From: Georgenia_B sunbinii
Lineage (GTDB): Bacteria > Actinomycetota > Actinomycetes > Actinomycetales > Actinomycetaceae
DNA: 64,000 nucleotides
Assembly (NCBI RefSeq): GCF_036421855.1
Contig: NZ_JAZGOK010000002.1
Strand: one strand, 5' to 3'
The notes under the pieces were generated by a model. The model made no database searches and had not been told where the DNA came from. It saw only the letters and a list, made by a program, of their open reading frames with translations. Each line of letters starts with the position of its first letter. The stretch's first letter is position 1. Positions 49,032 to 59,993 of this stretch are shown here, one piece after another. Position numbers and translations under genes: made by a program.

Positions 49032-49643
49032 TCATCGGCGCGCGAGGTCGGTGAGGGTGAGGATCTCGGCGCCGTGGTGGATGAGCTCGCGGTTGAGGTG
49101 GAGCACGAGGTGGCCGAACGGTGCCGCGGCGTCGACCGGGGTCGCGCGGCTGAGGCCGACGGTGAAGAACTCGTCGTCGTCGAGCGCGGTGACGTCGCGC
49201 TGCCACGCCTCGACCCAGTGCGCCAGCTCGGCCCGGGCAGCGTCCACCTCCCCGTGGTGGACGAGGTCCTCGCGCCGCCGCTGCCGGTCGCCGAAGGTCC
49301 ACTCCCACCGCTCGAAGAACGTCTCGGTCAGGTGGGCGACGAGCCAGCCGATGGTCCGCGGGCCGGGGTTGTCCGGGCCGTCGGGCCACTCCGCCACCCA
49401 CTCTCCGGCGCCCACCGTGCGCGCGGTGCGCTGCGTGCCTCGCCGCACGACCCGCAGCGCGCCCGGCGCCGGCTGCCAGTCGAGCTCCGCCTGGGTCACC
49501 GTCGCCAGCCGCGCCCGCAGCTCGAGCCAGGAGAAGCCCAGCTGCCCGAGCGCCATCGCCCGCGCCGTCGGCACCTCGAGGATCGACCAGTCGAACTCGG
49601 GGGCGCCGTAGTTTCCCACGATGTCGGCGTTGGGCTCGGTCAT
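49032..49643 (-). CDS. DinB-family (DfsB-fold) protein
   Basis: A 203-residue four-helix-bundle protein. IGWLVAHLTETFFERWEW, the central WVEAWQRDVTALDDDEF and the C-terminal LVLHLNRELIHHGAEILTL carry the metal-binding His pattern of the DinB/YfiT fold (DUF664-type). The family includes thiol-dependent S-transferases, among them mycothiol-dependent maleylpyruvate isomerases; the substrate here is unknown. ATG 49643 has GAGGGAG upstream (minus strand). It lies between dxs and acnA on the same strand. Confidence 0.8.
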   Translation of the reverse strand: MTEPNADIVGNYGAPEFDWSILEVPTARAMALGQLGFSWLELRARLATVTQAELDWQPAPGALRVVRRGTQRTARTVGAGEWVAEWPDGPDNPGPRTIGWLVAHLTETFFERWEWTFGDRQRRREDLVHHGEVDAARAELAHWVEAWQRDVTALDDDEFFTVGLSRATPVDAAAPFGHLVLHLNRELIHHGAEILTLTDLARR

Positions 49644-49708
49644 CGGTGACTCCCTCTCGCAACGGTGCTGGTGCTGCCGTCAACGGTACGACGCCACGCA
49701 AGCCCGTG

Positions 49709-49759
49709 GACAAGTCTGCTGTCGGGGACAATCCCGCTGTCGGGGACAAGTCTGCTGTC
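49709..49759. repeat. Intergenic repeat cluster B (three 18-bp units)
   Basis: Three tandem 15-mers start at 49709, 49727 and 49745 (exact 18-base period): two GACAAGTCTGCTGTC and, between them, one GACAATCCCGCTGTC, separated by GGG. A fourth unit is degenerate. These are the same two sequence types as in cluster A. The cluster lies past the acnA terminator and 66 bases upstream of the dinB start. No facing inverted copies are seen. The whole 199-base gap contains only this cluster and the terminator. Confidence 0.9.
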
Positions 49760-49783
49760 GGCGATAAGAGGGGCGGGGATGGG

Positions 49784-49820
49784 GCAAGCCCCGCCCGGAG
49801 GGGGCCCGGGCGGGGCTTGC
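49784..49820 (-). terminator. Strong terminator of acnA
   Basis: GCAAGCCCCGCCCGG (49784-49798) and its perfect complement (49806-49820) form a 15-bp stem with a 7-base loop, 23 bases after the acnA stop. Confidence 0.8.
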
Positions 49821-49842
49821 GGAGGTGATCAGGCGACGGGGA

Positions 49843-52659
<2,817 letters not shown>

Positions 52660-52749
52660 CATCTGCTCCTTGCTGCTGCGGTCCCTGGTGCCGGCGTCAT
52701 CGTTCCATGCCGGCACCGCGGCGGCCCCGCGTCGCGATCTCGTGAACCA

Positions 52750-52775
52750 AAAGTATCTTGATGTCAAGATACTTT
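52750..52775 (-). promoter_or_regulatory. Palindromic operator upstream of acnA
   Basis: AAAGTATCTTGA (52750-52761) and TCAAGATACTTT (52764-52775) are perfect complements with a 2-base centre. On the minus strand the centre reads TTGACA, a possible -35 element. The site is AT-rich in a strongly GC-rich setting and lies 91 bases before the acnA start. MarR-type regulators such as TamR, reported to control aconitase in Streptomyces, use sites of this build (memory, unverified). Confidence 0.7.
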
Positions 52776-52838
52776 GTTCTCGGGCCGATGTCACGCGCTG
52801 CCGGGCGTGTCGTGGCTGGCCAGCGCCCCCCCTTCGCC

Positions 52839-53045
52839 GAGAGCGGGATTGTCCACGCCCTGCGCCCCCACACCCCCCTCGCCGAGAGCGGGATTATCCA
52901 CGCCCTCCGCGCCACCCCCTTCGCTGAGAGCGGGATTGTCCACGTGCGGCCTCGTGCGCCAGTCGCGCGCACCGCGGACAATCCCGCTCTCGGTGACAAT
53001 CCCGCTCTCGGTGACAATCCTGCTCTCGGCGATGATCCCGCGGGG
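52839..53045. repeat. Intergenic repeat cluster C (inverted 15-bp cores, 18-bp tandem period)
   Basis: Three plus-oriented GAGAGCGGGATTGTC cores (52839, 52884 with an A for G, 52926; spacing 45 and 42) face three reverse cores GACAATCCCGCTCTC (52977, 52995, and 53013 with one change), exactly 18 bases apart; a fourth reverse unit from 53031 is degenerate. The arrangement mirrors cluster A. It fills the region between the acnA operator and the 3' end of the RNA methyltransferase gene. The 52926 and 52977 copies could pair as a 16-bp stem. Confidence 0.92.
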
Positions 53046-53049
53046 GTGG

Positions 53050-54432
53050 TCAGCCGGCGGTGCGCTCGAGGACGGCGACGCACTCGACGTGGTGGGTGTG
53101 CGGGAAGAGGTCGTACCCCTGCAGGGACGTGGCGCGGTAGCCGTGCGAGCCGAGCGCCCGCAGGTCGCGGGCGAGCGCGGCCGGGTCGCAGGCGACGTAG
53201 ACGATCCGGGCCGGACGCAGCGCGGCCACCGCGGCCGCCACCGCCTCCCCGGCGCCTGAGCGCGGCGGGTCGAGCACGACGACGTCGACCGCCCGGCCGT
53301 CGGCGCCGAGCTCGCCGACGACGGCGGGCGTCACCGGTGCCACGTGCACCTCGGCCTGCGGCACGTCGCGCAGGTTGCGACGGGCGTGGCGCACCGCGCC
53401 GGGGTCGACCTCGATGGCGTCCACCTGGCCGCCGGTGCCCACGGCGACGGCGAGCGGGAGGGTGAACAGCCCCGCCCCGGAGTACATGTCGACGACCCGG
53501 CCACCGTCGACCGGCCCGACGGCGTCGAGCACCGCGCCGACGAGCGTCGCCGGCGCGTCGCGGTGCACCTGCCAGAAGCCCTGGGCCCCGACCTCGTAGC
53601 GCAGCTCACCGAAGGGCCCGGTCACCATCTCGCGCACCGTGAGGCCGGCGTCCGGCACCGGCGCCGGGCGGCGCTGGTCGCGGCGCCCGCCACGGCCACG
53701 GGTGTCGCGTCGCGCGCCGCGGCGGCCGGGGCGCGGGCCCGCCGGGCGGTGCTCGGTCACCGGTCGCGGCGGGCTGCCGTCGGGCAGCAGCAGCTGGCCG
53801 GCGGCGATGACGAGCGGGGCGCCGTCCGCGGGGGCGACGACGTCGATCCGGGTGCCGGGCGGCAGGCCTGCCCAGCGGCCGTCGGCGAAGAGGTCGAGGT
53901 CGCCGATCGCCGGGACGGCCAGCGGCATCTCCTCCAGCGCGACCACGTCGTGGCTGCGGTGGCGGAACATCCCGGCGCGCCCGTGGGTGTCGAGCACGAG
54001 GTCGATCCGGCTGCGGGTGCCGAGACCGCCGGTCTCGTCGTCGGCGCCGAGCGCGGCGACCGTCAGGTCGCCGAAGGCGTCCGGGGCGAACCGCCCGATC
54101 CGGGTGAGCGCGTCACGCAGCACCTCGGCCTTCCACCGACGCTGGGCCGGCAGCGACAGGTGCGCGAGCTCCCCGCCACCGACGCCGCCGGGACCCGCCT
54201 CGGGCCACACGCTCGGCACCCGGTCGGGCGAGGCCTCGTGGACGGTCACCGCCTCGCCCCGCCAGAACCGGCGGCCGTCACCGGCGTCGGTCAGCCGGAC
54301 GTCGACGACCTCACCCGGTGCCGTGTGGCGGACGAACACGACCCGGCCGTCGACGCGGGCGACGCAGTGGCCGCCGTGCGCCGGCGCACCGACACTGACC
54401 CCGGTGAGGATCTCGGGGGTGTGGTCACTCAT
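53050..54432 (-). CDS. TRAM-domain RNA (uracil-5) methyltransferase, RlmD/TrmA family
   Basis: SAM-dependent 5-methyluridine methyltransferase, 460 residues. The N-terminal TRAM domain (GAPAHGGHCVARVDGRVVFV) binds RNA. The catalytic half has YSGAGLFTLPLA, VVLDPPRSGAG and the nucleophilic Cys in YVACDPAALARDL. There is no clear FeS Cys set of the RlmD type in the spacer, so TrmA/RlmC/RlmD choice is open. An Arg/Gly-rich insert of about 35 residues (PGRRGARRDTRGRGGRRD) lies around residues 225-255 in the middle. It overlaps the APC gene by eight bases. Confidence 0.87.
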   Translation of the reverse strand: MSDHTPEILTGVSVGAPAHGGHCVARVDGRVVFVRHTAPGEVVDVRLTDAGDGRRFWRGEAVTVHEASPDRVPSVWPEAGPGGVGGGELAHLSLPAQRRWKAEVLRDALTRIGRFAPDAFGDLTVAALGADDETGGLGTRSRIDLVLDTHGRAGMFRHRSHDVVALEEMPLAVPAIGDLDLFADGRWAGLPPGTRIDVVAPADGAPLVIAAGQLLLPDGSPPRPVTEHRPAGPRPGRRGARRDTRGRGGRRDQRRPAPVPDAGLTVREMVTGPFGELRYEVGAQGFWQVHRDAPATLVGAVLDAVGPVDGGRVVDMYSGAGLFTLPLAVAVGTGGQVDAIEVDPGAVRHARRNLRDVPQAEVHVAPVTPAVVGELGADGRAVDVVVLDPPRSGAGEAVAAAVAALRPARIVYVACDPAALARDLRALGSHGYRATSLQGYDLFPHTHHVECVAVLERTAG

Positions 54433-56332
54433 CGCTGGTTGCTCCTTGGGTGGGGTGGCGGGGCCCGGGGCCGATCTGCCAGGGCACGGTGGTCACGGTG
54501 GTGCGCGGCAGCTGGAGGAGCCGGTGGCGCAGCCGTCGCTCGGCGCCGCCGAGCAGCAGGCGTCGCAGCCCGCCGCCGGCGAGGACCTCCGGTGCGTAGA
54601 CGGCCACCAGGCAGGTGGGGTCGGCGGCATGGATCTCGCGGACGTACTCCGCCACCGCGGAGCCGCGGTCACCGAGAGGGGCGGCCAGCTCCACGAGGGG
54701 GACGTCGAGGTCGGCGGCCAGCCACTGGCGGCGCAGCTCGGCGGCCTCCGCCTCACCGAGCGGCACCGTCACGGCCTCGAGGGAGGTGCTGCGCGCCGAT
54801 CGGGCGTAGGCGACCGCGCGCATCGTCGCCCGGTCGAACCGGGTGACGACGACGATCGAGCGGACCAGCGCGGGCAGCGGGCGGTCCTCGGGCAGGTGCG
54901 CGACGGCCAGCTCGGCCTCGATCCTGCGACGGTGTCGGCTCACGTGCCACATCATCGCGAACATCGCGCCGATCACCACCACCGCCACCCAGCTCCCCTC
55001 CCCCAGGCCGCTCAGCAGCGCGAGCAGCAGCACGACGACGGTCACCGCTGCGCCGGCGGCGGTGACGAGCCGCGCGCGGCGGGCTGCGGCGCGCGGCCGC
55101 GGCTCGTAGTGCCGCTCCATCGCCCGCCGCCAGCGCCGCGACCCGGCGACCTGGCCGAGGGTCAGCAGCGTGAACACCGCGACGACGTAGCCGGGCACGA
55201 GCACCGCGACCGAGGCATCTGCGGCGGTGACGACGACCGCGGCGCCGAGGACGGAGGCAAGGACGACGGGGCGGGGGGCGACGGCGTCGCCGGGCACGGC
55301 GTCGCGGCCGAGCAGCGCGGCCCGCACGTCGGGGACCCGCCGCAGCGCCACGGCGCCGGCGAGCAGCAGCGACAGCGCGATCACCGTGACCGCCACCGTG
55401 GCGACGACGTCCCCGAGGGCGGCGACCGCGACCTGGTGGACGACTGGCGGGTTGCCGTCCTGGCCCGAGACGTCCGGCGGCACGGCGCCGACCTCCCGGG
55501 CGAGCGCGAGCAGGCCGAGCAGGGTCGCGGCGGCCCCCACCGCCAGCAGCAGGAAGTTGCGTCCGACGTTCCCCGGTCGGCGCCGCCCGGTCCGTGGCCC
55601 GGCACCGGTGGTCGTGACCCCGGCCAGCACGACGCTGCCGGCGGTCACCGCGCGGGCGAGCACGAGGGCGACGGCGAGCCCGCCGGCAGCCCGCCCGGCC
55701 GAGCCGTCGGCGAGCAGCTCCGGGGCCGCCGGCGCGGCGGGCAGGCTGCCGGACGCCAGCCGGACGAGCCCGACGACGACGACGGCCAGCAGCGCGGCGA
55801 CGAAGCACCACAGCGCCCGCCACGAGATCCGGTCGACGGTGTCCCGGGGCAGCCGCGGGCCGAGCTGGGCGGCCCCGAGCAGCACGAGGAGGCCGATGAC
55901 CAGGAGAGTCTCGGCCCCGCGCAGCTGGGGCACGAGCCCGGTGAGGAGATGGCCGGCGGCGGTGACCGACAGGCTCAGCAGCAGGACGTGGTCGACGAGC
56001 AGCGCGGCGGCGGCCACCATCGCGGGCAGCGGCCCGAGCTCGGCGCGCACGAGGGCGACGTCCCCGCCCGGCCCGGCCACCCGGCGCACCTGCCGCAGCG
56101 CGACGAGCACGACGGCGAGCACCAGCGCGACCGGCAGCGCGACCCACACCGCGACGTCGTGCGCGGCGGCGGTGCCGGTCGCGAGCACCGCGAGAACCGC
56201 CTCCGGAGCGTAGGCGACCGGCGACGCCGCGTGCAGGGCGGCGCCACCCGGCGGCACCGGCCGCGTGGCGTCCCGCTCCCAGGGGTCGGGGCCACCGAGC
56301 AGGGCGCGCCGGTACCCCGTCGATTCACTCAC
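54425..56332 (-). CDS. APC-superfamily permease with cytoplasmic C-terminal domain
   Basis: A 635-residue membrane protein with about twelve helices (residues 45-475) and a soluble C-terminal region of about 150 residues. It starts ESTGYRRALLGGPDPWERDA and resembles actinobacterial proteins annotated as amino acid permeases at the trkA locus (Rv2690c-like). The usual APC motif GxG near helix 1 is weak here, so the substrate, amino acid or potassium, is uncertain. The neighbouring TrkA genes, divergent by 59 bases, suggest potassium or ion homeostasis. The C-terminal part (SIVVVTRFDRATMRAVAYAR) may be a regulatory domain. Confidence 0.75.
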   Translation of the reverse strand: MSESTGYRRALLGGPDPWERDATRPVPPGGAALHAASPVAYAPEAVLAVLATGTAAAHDVAVWVALPVALVLAVVLVALRQVRRVAGPGGDVALVRAELGPLPAMVAAAALLVDHVLLLSLSVTAAGHLLTGLVPQLRGAETLLVIGLLVLLGAAQLGPRLPRDTVDRISWRALWCFVAALLAVVVVGLVRLASGSLPAAPAAPELLADGSAGRAAGGLAVALVLARAVTAGSVVLAGVTTTGAGPRTGRRRPGNVGRNFLLLAVGAAATLLGLLALAREVGAVPPDVSGQDGNPPVVHQVAVAALGDVVATVAVTVIALSLLLAGAVALRRVPDVRAALLGRDAVPGDAVAPRPVVLASVLGAAVVVTAADASVAVLVPGYVVAVFTLLTLGQVAGSRRWRRAMERHYEPRPRAAARRARLVTAAGAAVTVVVLLLALLSGLGEGSWVAVVVIGAMFAMMWHVSRHRRRIEAELAVAHLPEDRPLPALVRSIVVVTRFDRATMRAVAYARSARSTSLEAVTVPLGEAEAAELRRQWLAADLDVPLVELAAPLGDRGSAVAEYVREIHAADPTCLVAVYAPEVLAGGGLRRLLLGGAERRLRHRLLQLPRTTVTTVPWQIGPGPRHPTQGATSDE

Positions 56333-56379
56333 CGCGCCATGCTAGGCCGCAGACCCGCCGCCGCGGCGCCCGGTACCGG

Positions 56380-56385
56380 TACGGT
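56380..56385 (+). promoter_or_regulatory. -10 box of a leaderless trkA promoter
   Basis: TACGGT, six bases, then GTG 56392 of the first TrkA gene. No Shine-Dalgarno sequence is seen. Confidence 0.5.
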
Positions 56386-56391
56386 TCTGCT

Positions 56392-57054
56392 GTGCACTTC
56401 GTCATCATGGGCTGCGGCCGGGTCGGCGCCTCGCTGGCCACCCAGCTCGACGCCGCCGGTCACTCCGTCGCGGTCCTCGACCAGAACCCGGACGCGTTCC
56501 GCCGGCTGCCCGAGCAGTTCGACGGCCAGCGGGTCACCGGGCTGGGTTTCGACCGCGACGCGCTCTCGCAGACCGGGATCGAGGACGCCTACGGCTTCGC
56601 GGCCGTCTCCAGCGGTGACAACTCCAACATCCTCGCTGCCCGGGTGGTGCGCGAGACCTTCGGCGTCGAGAACGTCGTCGCCCGCATCTACGACCCGCGG
56701 CGCGCCGAGGTGTACCAGCGGCTGGGGATCACGACGGTCGCCACCGTGCGGTGGACGTCGGACCAGGTGCTGCGCCAGCTGCTGCCGATGGGGGCGGTCG
56801 CCGAGTTCCGCGACGCCTCCGGCCGGGTGGCGCTCGTGCGCGTCGACGTGCACCACGACTGGGTCGGGCGCCCGACGGCCGACCTCGAGCGGGCCTCCGG
56901 CGCCCGGCTGGCCTACCTCACCCGCCTCGGCGTGGGCACCGTCCCTGACGGCGCCACCGTCCTGCAGGAGAACGACGACGTCCACGTGCTCGTCCCGGTC
57001 GACCGGGTGGACGCCGTGCAGCGCGTCCTGGCCGACCCGCCGGGGGTGGACTGA
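56392..57054 (+). CDS. TrkA-type potassium uptake regulator, first copy
   Basis: Cytoplasmic nucleotide-binding gating subunit of a potassium channel; 220 residues, an RCK_N plus RCK_C layout. FVIMGCGRVGASLATQL is the Rossmann GxGxxG start, followed by the acidic VLDQNPDAF, SSGDNSNILAARVVRE and the ARIYDPRRAEVYQRLG segment. RCK_C begins near residue 135. It starts with GTG 56392, apparently leaderless, and its stop overlaps the next ATG by one base (TGATG). The pair matches CeoB/CeoC of mycobacteria. The channel subunit itself is not in the window. Confidence 0.9.
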   Translation: MHFVIMGCGRVGASLATQLDAAGHSVAVLDQNPDAFRRLPEQFDGQRVTGLGFDRDALSQTGIEDAYGFAAVSSGDNSNILAARVVRETFGVENVVARIYDPRRAEVYQRLGITTVATVRWTSDQVLRQLLPMGAVAEFRDASGRVALVRVDVHHDWVGRPTADLERASGARLAYLTRLGVGTVPDGATVLQENDDVHVLVPVDRVDAVQRVLADPPGVD

Positions 57055-57764
57055 TGCAGGTCGTCATCGCCGGTGCCGGCAGCGTCGGGCGCTCCATCGC
57101 GCGCGAGCTGCTCGGGCACGGCCACACCGTGACCCTCATCGACCGGCAGCCGGCCGCGATGCGGATCGCCAGCGTCGCCGACGCCGAGTGGCAGCTCGCC
57201 GACGCCTGCGAGATCTCCAGCCTCGCCGAGGCCCGGGTGGACCAGGCCGACGTCGTCGTCGCAGCCACCGGGGACGACAAGGCCAACCTGGTGATCTCGC
57301 TGCTCGCCAAGACCGAGTTCGCGGTGCCGCGGGTCGTCGCGCGGGTGAACAACCCGAAGAACGAGTGGATGTTCGACGAGGCCTGGGGGGTCGACGTCCA
57401 GGTCTCCACACCGCGGATCATGGCGGCGCTGGTCGAGGAGGCCGTCTCGGTCGGCGACGTCGTCCCCATCTTCACCTTCCAGGGCTCGGGCACGAGCATG
57501 CACGAGGTGACGCTGGCGCCCGAGAGCCCCGGCGTCGGCAGCCTCGTCCGTGACCTGACGTGGCCGGCCGGCACCTTCCTCGCCGCGATCATCCGTGGCG
57601 AGGAGCCCATTGACCCGGTCGGTGACGACCAGCTCGTCGCCGGTGACCGGCTGCTCTTCGTGCTCAGCCGGTCGGCTGATCCCGCGGCGCTGCAACGGCA
57701 GCTGGTTCCCGCACCAGGACCCACGTCGCCCACAGCGCCAGGGCCCACAGCGGCACACCCATGA
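57054..57764 (+). CDS. TrkA-type potassium uptake regulator, second copy
   Basis: RCK-domain protein of 236 residues, paralogue of the upstream gene. VVIAGAGSVGRSIAREL carries the GxGxxG, then TLIDRQPAAMR, VVVAATGDDKANLVISLLAK and RVNNPKNEWMFDE; RCK_C runs to VAGDRLLFVLS. The 34 residues after that (PGPTSPTAPGPT) are a Pro-rich tail coded by the 101 bases that overlap the convergent DUF3159 gene. Paired TrkA proteins form hetero-octameric rings in related systems (family knowledge). Confidence 0.88.
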   Translation: MQVVIAGAGSVGRSIARELLGHGHTVTLIDRQPAAMRIASVADAEWQLADACEISSLAEARVDQADVVVAATGDDKANLVISLLAKTEFAVPRVVARVNNPKNEWMFDEAWGVDVQVSTPRIMAALVEEAVSVGDVVPIFTFQGSGTSMHEVTLAPESPGVGSLVRDLTWPAGTFLAAIIRGEEPIDPVGDDQLVAGDRLLFVLSRSADPAALQRQLVPAPGPTSPTAPGPTAAHP

Positions 57765-58416
57765 CCAGCCGGGCGGTGCCCAGCCAGCCGACCGACGCGT
57801 CGAGGTAGAGCGGCAGCTGCACGGCCAGCCGCGCGCCGAACAGCCCCACCCACAGCCAGGTGCCCCAGTAGTAGCGCCGCCGCCGGACCTGCAGCGCCGG
57901 GTCGGTGCGCCAGCCGAAGCCCTCCTGGCGCAGCAGCGAGACGATGATGCCGATGACCGGCCACCGCACCGCGATCGAGACGAGCAGGACCACGGCGTAG
58001 GCGGCGTTGGTCAGCAGGCCGAAGACGTAGAAGTCCTGCGCCTCCCCCGACCGCCATGCCCAGAACACGCCGATCCCGACCCCGAGGATCCCGCCGAGGG
58101 CCTGGGTCACCGGCGTGCCGCCGACGAGGCGGACGACGACGAGCACGAGCGCCACCGCCAGCGACGCGACGAGCGGCGGCGCCAGCTCACGGGTGATGAT
58201 GTAGACGACGACGAAGACGAGACCGGGCAGCACCGACTCGATGAGCCCGCGCACCCCGCCGATCGACTCGGCGAGCGAGAAGTCCTCACCGACGACCTGC
58301 CGGAGCCCACCGCCACCCGGCGCGGCGCCGGCGGCGGCCGGCTCGCCACCGGCGGCTGCCGGCTCGGCGCCCGCCACCACGCCGTCGTCCTGGGACGGTC
58401 CGGACGGTGCACTCAT
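57664..58416 (-). CDS. DUF3159 membrane protein
   Basis: A 250-residue integral membrane protein of the actinobacterial DUF3159 family (Rv2693c-like from memory). After an Ala/Gly-rich head (1-40), SLAESIGGVRGLIESVLPGL starts a run of about six membrane helices. RQEGFGWRTDPALQVRRRRY is a conserved cytoplasmic loop. Function unknown. The last 33 codons or so overlap the convergent trkA tail by 101 bases. ATG 58416 overlaps the OB-fold gene stop by four bases. Confidence 0.82.
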   Translation of the reverse strand: MSAPSGPSQDDGVVAGAEPAAAGGEPAAAGAAPGGGGLRQVVGEDFSLAESIGGVRGLIESVLPGLVFVVVYIITRELAPPLVASLAVALVLVVVRLVGGTPVTQALGGILGVGIGVFWAWRSGEAQDFYVFGLLTNAAYAVVLLVSIAVRWPVIGIIVSLLRQEGFGWRTDPALQVRRRRYYWGTWLWVGLFGARLAVQLPLYLDASVGWLGTARLVMGVPLWALALWATWVLVREPAAVAAPRDQPTG

Positions 58417-58697
58417 GGGGAGTCCTCACTGAAGAGCTGGTAGACGGGGTTGAAGATGACCGGGCGGTGCCGGCCGGCGGAGACCATGCCCTCGGCCCGC
58501 AGCCGCCGGCCCGGCGCGACGCCGGGAACCGTGCGCCGACCGAGCCAGACGAGGTCGATGCTGCCGGTGGCGTCGTACAGCCGGGCCACCAGCGACGGCG
58601 GACTACCGGCTGCCGGGTAGGTCACCGCGGCGACCGCGCCGCTGACCGTCACCCGGTGACGGGGCCGCGCGGTGGCGGCGGTCGTCAGGTCGGGCAC
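58413..58697 (-). CDS. OB-fold nucleic-acid-binding protein
   Basis: A 94-residue single OB-fold protein: HRVTVSGAVAAVTYPAAG, LVARLYDATGSIDLVWLG and VAPGRRLRAEGMVS follow the beta-barrel pattern of RecG/tRNA-binding-type OB folds. It lies between DUF3710 (six bases) and DUF3159 (overlap of four bases) on the same strand, as I recall for Rv2694c. Its ligand is unknown. Confidence 0.8.
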   Translation of the reverse strand: MPDLTTAATARPRHRVTVSGAVAAVTYPAAGSPPSLVARLYDATGSIDLVWLGRRTVPGVAPGRRLRAEGMVSAGRHRPVIFNPVYQLFSEDSP

Positions 58698-58703
58698 GGC
58701 CGG

Positions 58704-59429
58704 TCAGCGGATCTCGGTGATCTCCGGGCCTCGACGCGTCGGGTCGAAGTCCGGCTCGTCCGTCGCTGCGGTCTCCTCGGTCGCCGCGTCGGACGTGGTC
58801 GGCAGCGTCAGGTGGAGGACGTCACGGGGCGCCCGCGGCTCGGTGCCGCGCACGACGACGACGTCGGCGAACAGCTCCTCGAGCCGGGCGGCGGCGTCCG
58901 GGTCGATCGCTGCGCGGCCGCTGATGACACCACGGAGGAACCACCTCGGCCCGTCGACGCCAAGGAACCGCGCCGGGCGGTGCCCGCTGCGCCCCTCGGG
59001 AGTGGTGACCGGCAGCCGGGCGAGGAGCTCGCGGCCGAACGGTCCGTCGACCTCGTCGGCGGTGCCGCCCTGCTTCTCCACGGAGGCAGCGATCTCCGGG
59101 CGGAGCTCGTCCCAGAGCCCCTGCGTGCGGGGTGCGGCGAAGGCCTGCACCTGGAGGGCGGAGCCGGCCACCGAGATGCTCGTGGCGACGACCTTGCCGG
59201 TCTTCTTCTCCACCTCCATCCGCAGCTTGAGGCCCGGGCTGGCGGGCACGCGCAGTGCACCGAGGTCGATCCGGGTGCTGAGCTCGGGGACGTGGGTGAC
59301 GTCCCACGGCCCACGGTCGGGCGCCGGCTCGGCCGCCGGCTGCTCGTCAGCGGTGGTGCCAGGCGCATCGACCGCCGCGGGGGTGTCCGCGGGCTCGTCG
59401 CGCTTGCGCCGACGGGAGAACAGTGCCAT
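58704..59429 (-). CDS. DUF3710 family protein
   Basis: A 241-residue protein of the actinobacterial DUF3710 family. MALFSRRRK and an acidic Ala/Pro linker (10-40) lead to the domain: GPWDVTHVPELSTRIDLGAL, QVQAFAAPRTQGLWDELR and GHRPARFLGVDGPRWFLRG. The tail is acidic. There is no membrane helix and no catalytic motif that I can name. ATG 59429 overlaps the dut stop by one base (TGATG), so translation is linked to dut. Rv2696c-like position. Confidence 0.85.
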   Translation of the reverse strand: MALFSRRRKRDEPADTPAAVDAPGTTADEQPAAEPAPDRGPWDVTHVPELSTRIDLGALRVPASPGLKLRMEVEKKTGKVVATSISVAGSALQVQAFAAPRTQGLWDELRPEIAASVEKQGGTADEVDGPFGRELLARLPVTTPEGRSGHRPARFLGVDGPRWFLRGVISGRAAIDPDAAARLEELFADVVVVRGTEPRAPRDVLHLTLPTTSDAATEETAATDEPDFDPTRRGPEITEIR

Positions 59430-59905
59430 CAGTTGCCTCCTGCATGGGCGGCTTCCCAGCCGCCGGTGGATCCGAGACCGCCAGCGCCGCGGGCGGAGTC
59501 CGGTAGCTCGTCGACCACCGTGAAGCGCGCCGTCGCGACCCGCTGGAAGACCAGCTGGGCGATGCGGTCGCCCCGCGCCAGCCGGACGGTGTGCTGCCGG
59601 TCGGTGTTGAGCAGGATCACCGCGATCTCGCCGCGGAACCCTGCGTCCACCGTACCCGGCGCGTTGACCACCGTCAGGCCGTGCCGGGCGGCGAGCCCGG
59701 ACCGCGGGTGGACCAGCGCCACCCAGCCGGGGGGCAGCGCCAGCGCGACGCCGGTCGCCACCGCGGCCCGCTCGCCCGGTTCGAGGACGACGTCGTGGCG
59801 TGCGTAGAGGTCGGCGCCGGCGTCACCGGCGTGCGCGTAGTGCGGTACCGGCAGGTCCGGGTCGAGCAGCTGCAGGGGGATGTCAACGAGGCTGTGGTCG
59901 GTCAC
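59429..59905 (-). CDS. dut: Deoxyuridine 5'-triphosphate nucleotidohydrolase
   Basis: Splits dUTP to dUMP and pyrophosphate, keeping uracil out of DNA; 158 residues, trimeric family. All five motifs are present: GDAGADLYA, PRSGLAARHG, VNAPGTVDAGFRGE, RGDRIAQLVFQ and the glycine-rich GGLGSTGG at the C-terminus. GTG 59905 fits the family start but lacks a good ribosome-binding site; the frame is open to 59965. It lies upstream of the DUF3710 gene and divergent from the DUF3093 gene. Confidence 0.95.
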   Translation of the reverse strand: MTDHSLVDIPLQLLDPDLPVPHYAHAGDAGADLYARHDVVLEPGERAAVATGVALALPPGWVALVHPRSGLAARHGLTVVNAPGTVDAGFRGEIAVILLNTDRQHTVRLARGDRIAQLVFQRVATARFTVVDELPDSARGAGGLGSTGGWEAAHAGGN

Positions 59906-59993
59906 GGGTGCGACTGTAGTGATGTTCGGCGCCCCCGGCCGCATCGGTCCGTCCGGATCGACCACGCCGCGCCGGGTGGGGCACAGTAGGCCG

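Noticed and set aside
46701..49800. Small proteins encoded by the intergenic repeats (DNPALG or GLSPTA repeats)
   Set aside because: The frames differ between strands, lack ribosome-binding sites and follow automatically from the 18-base period.
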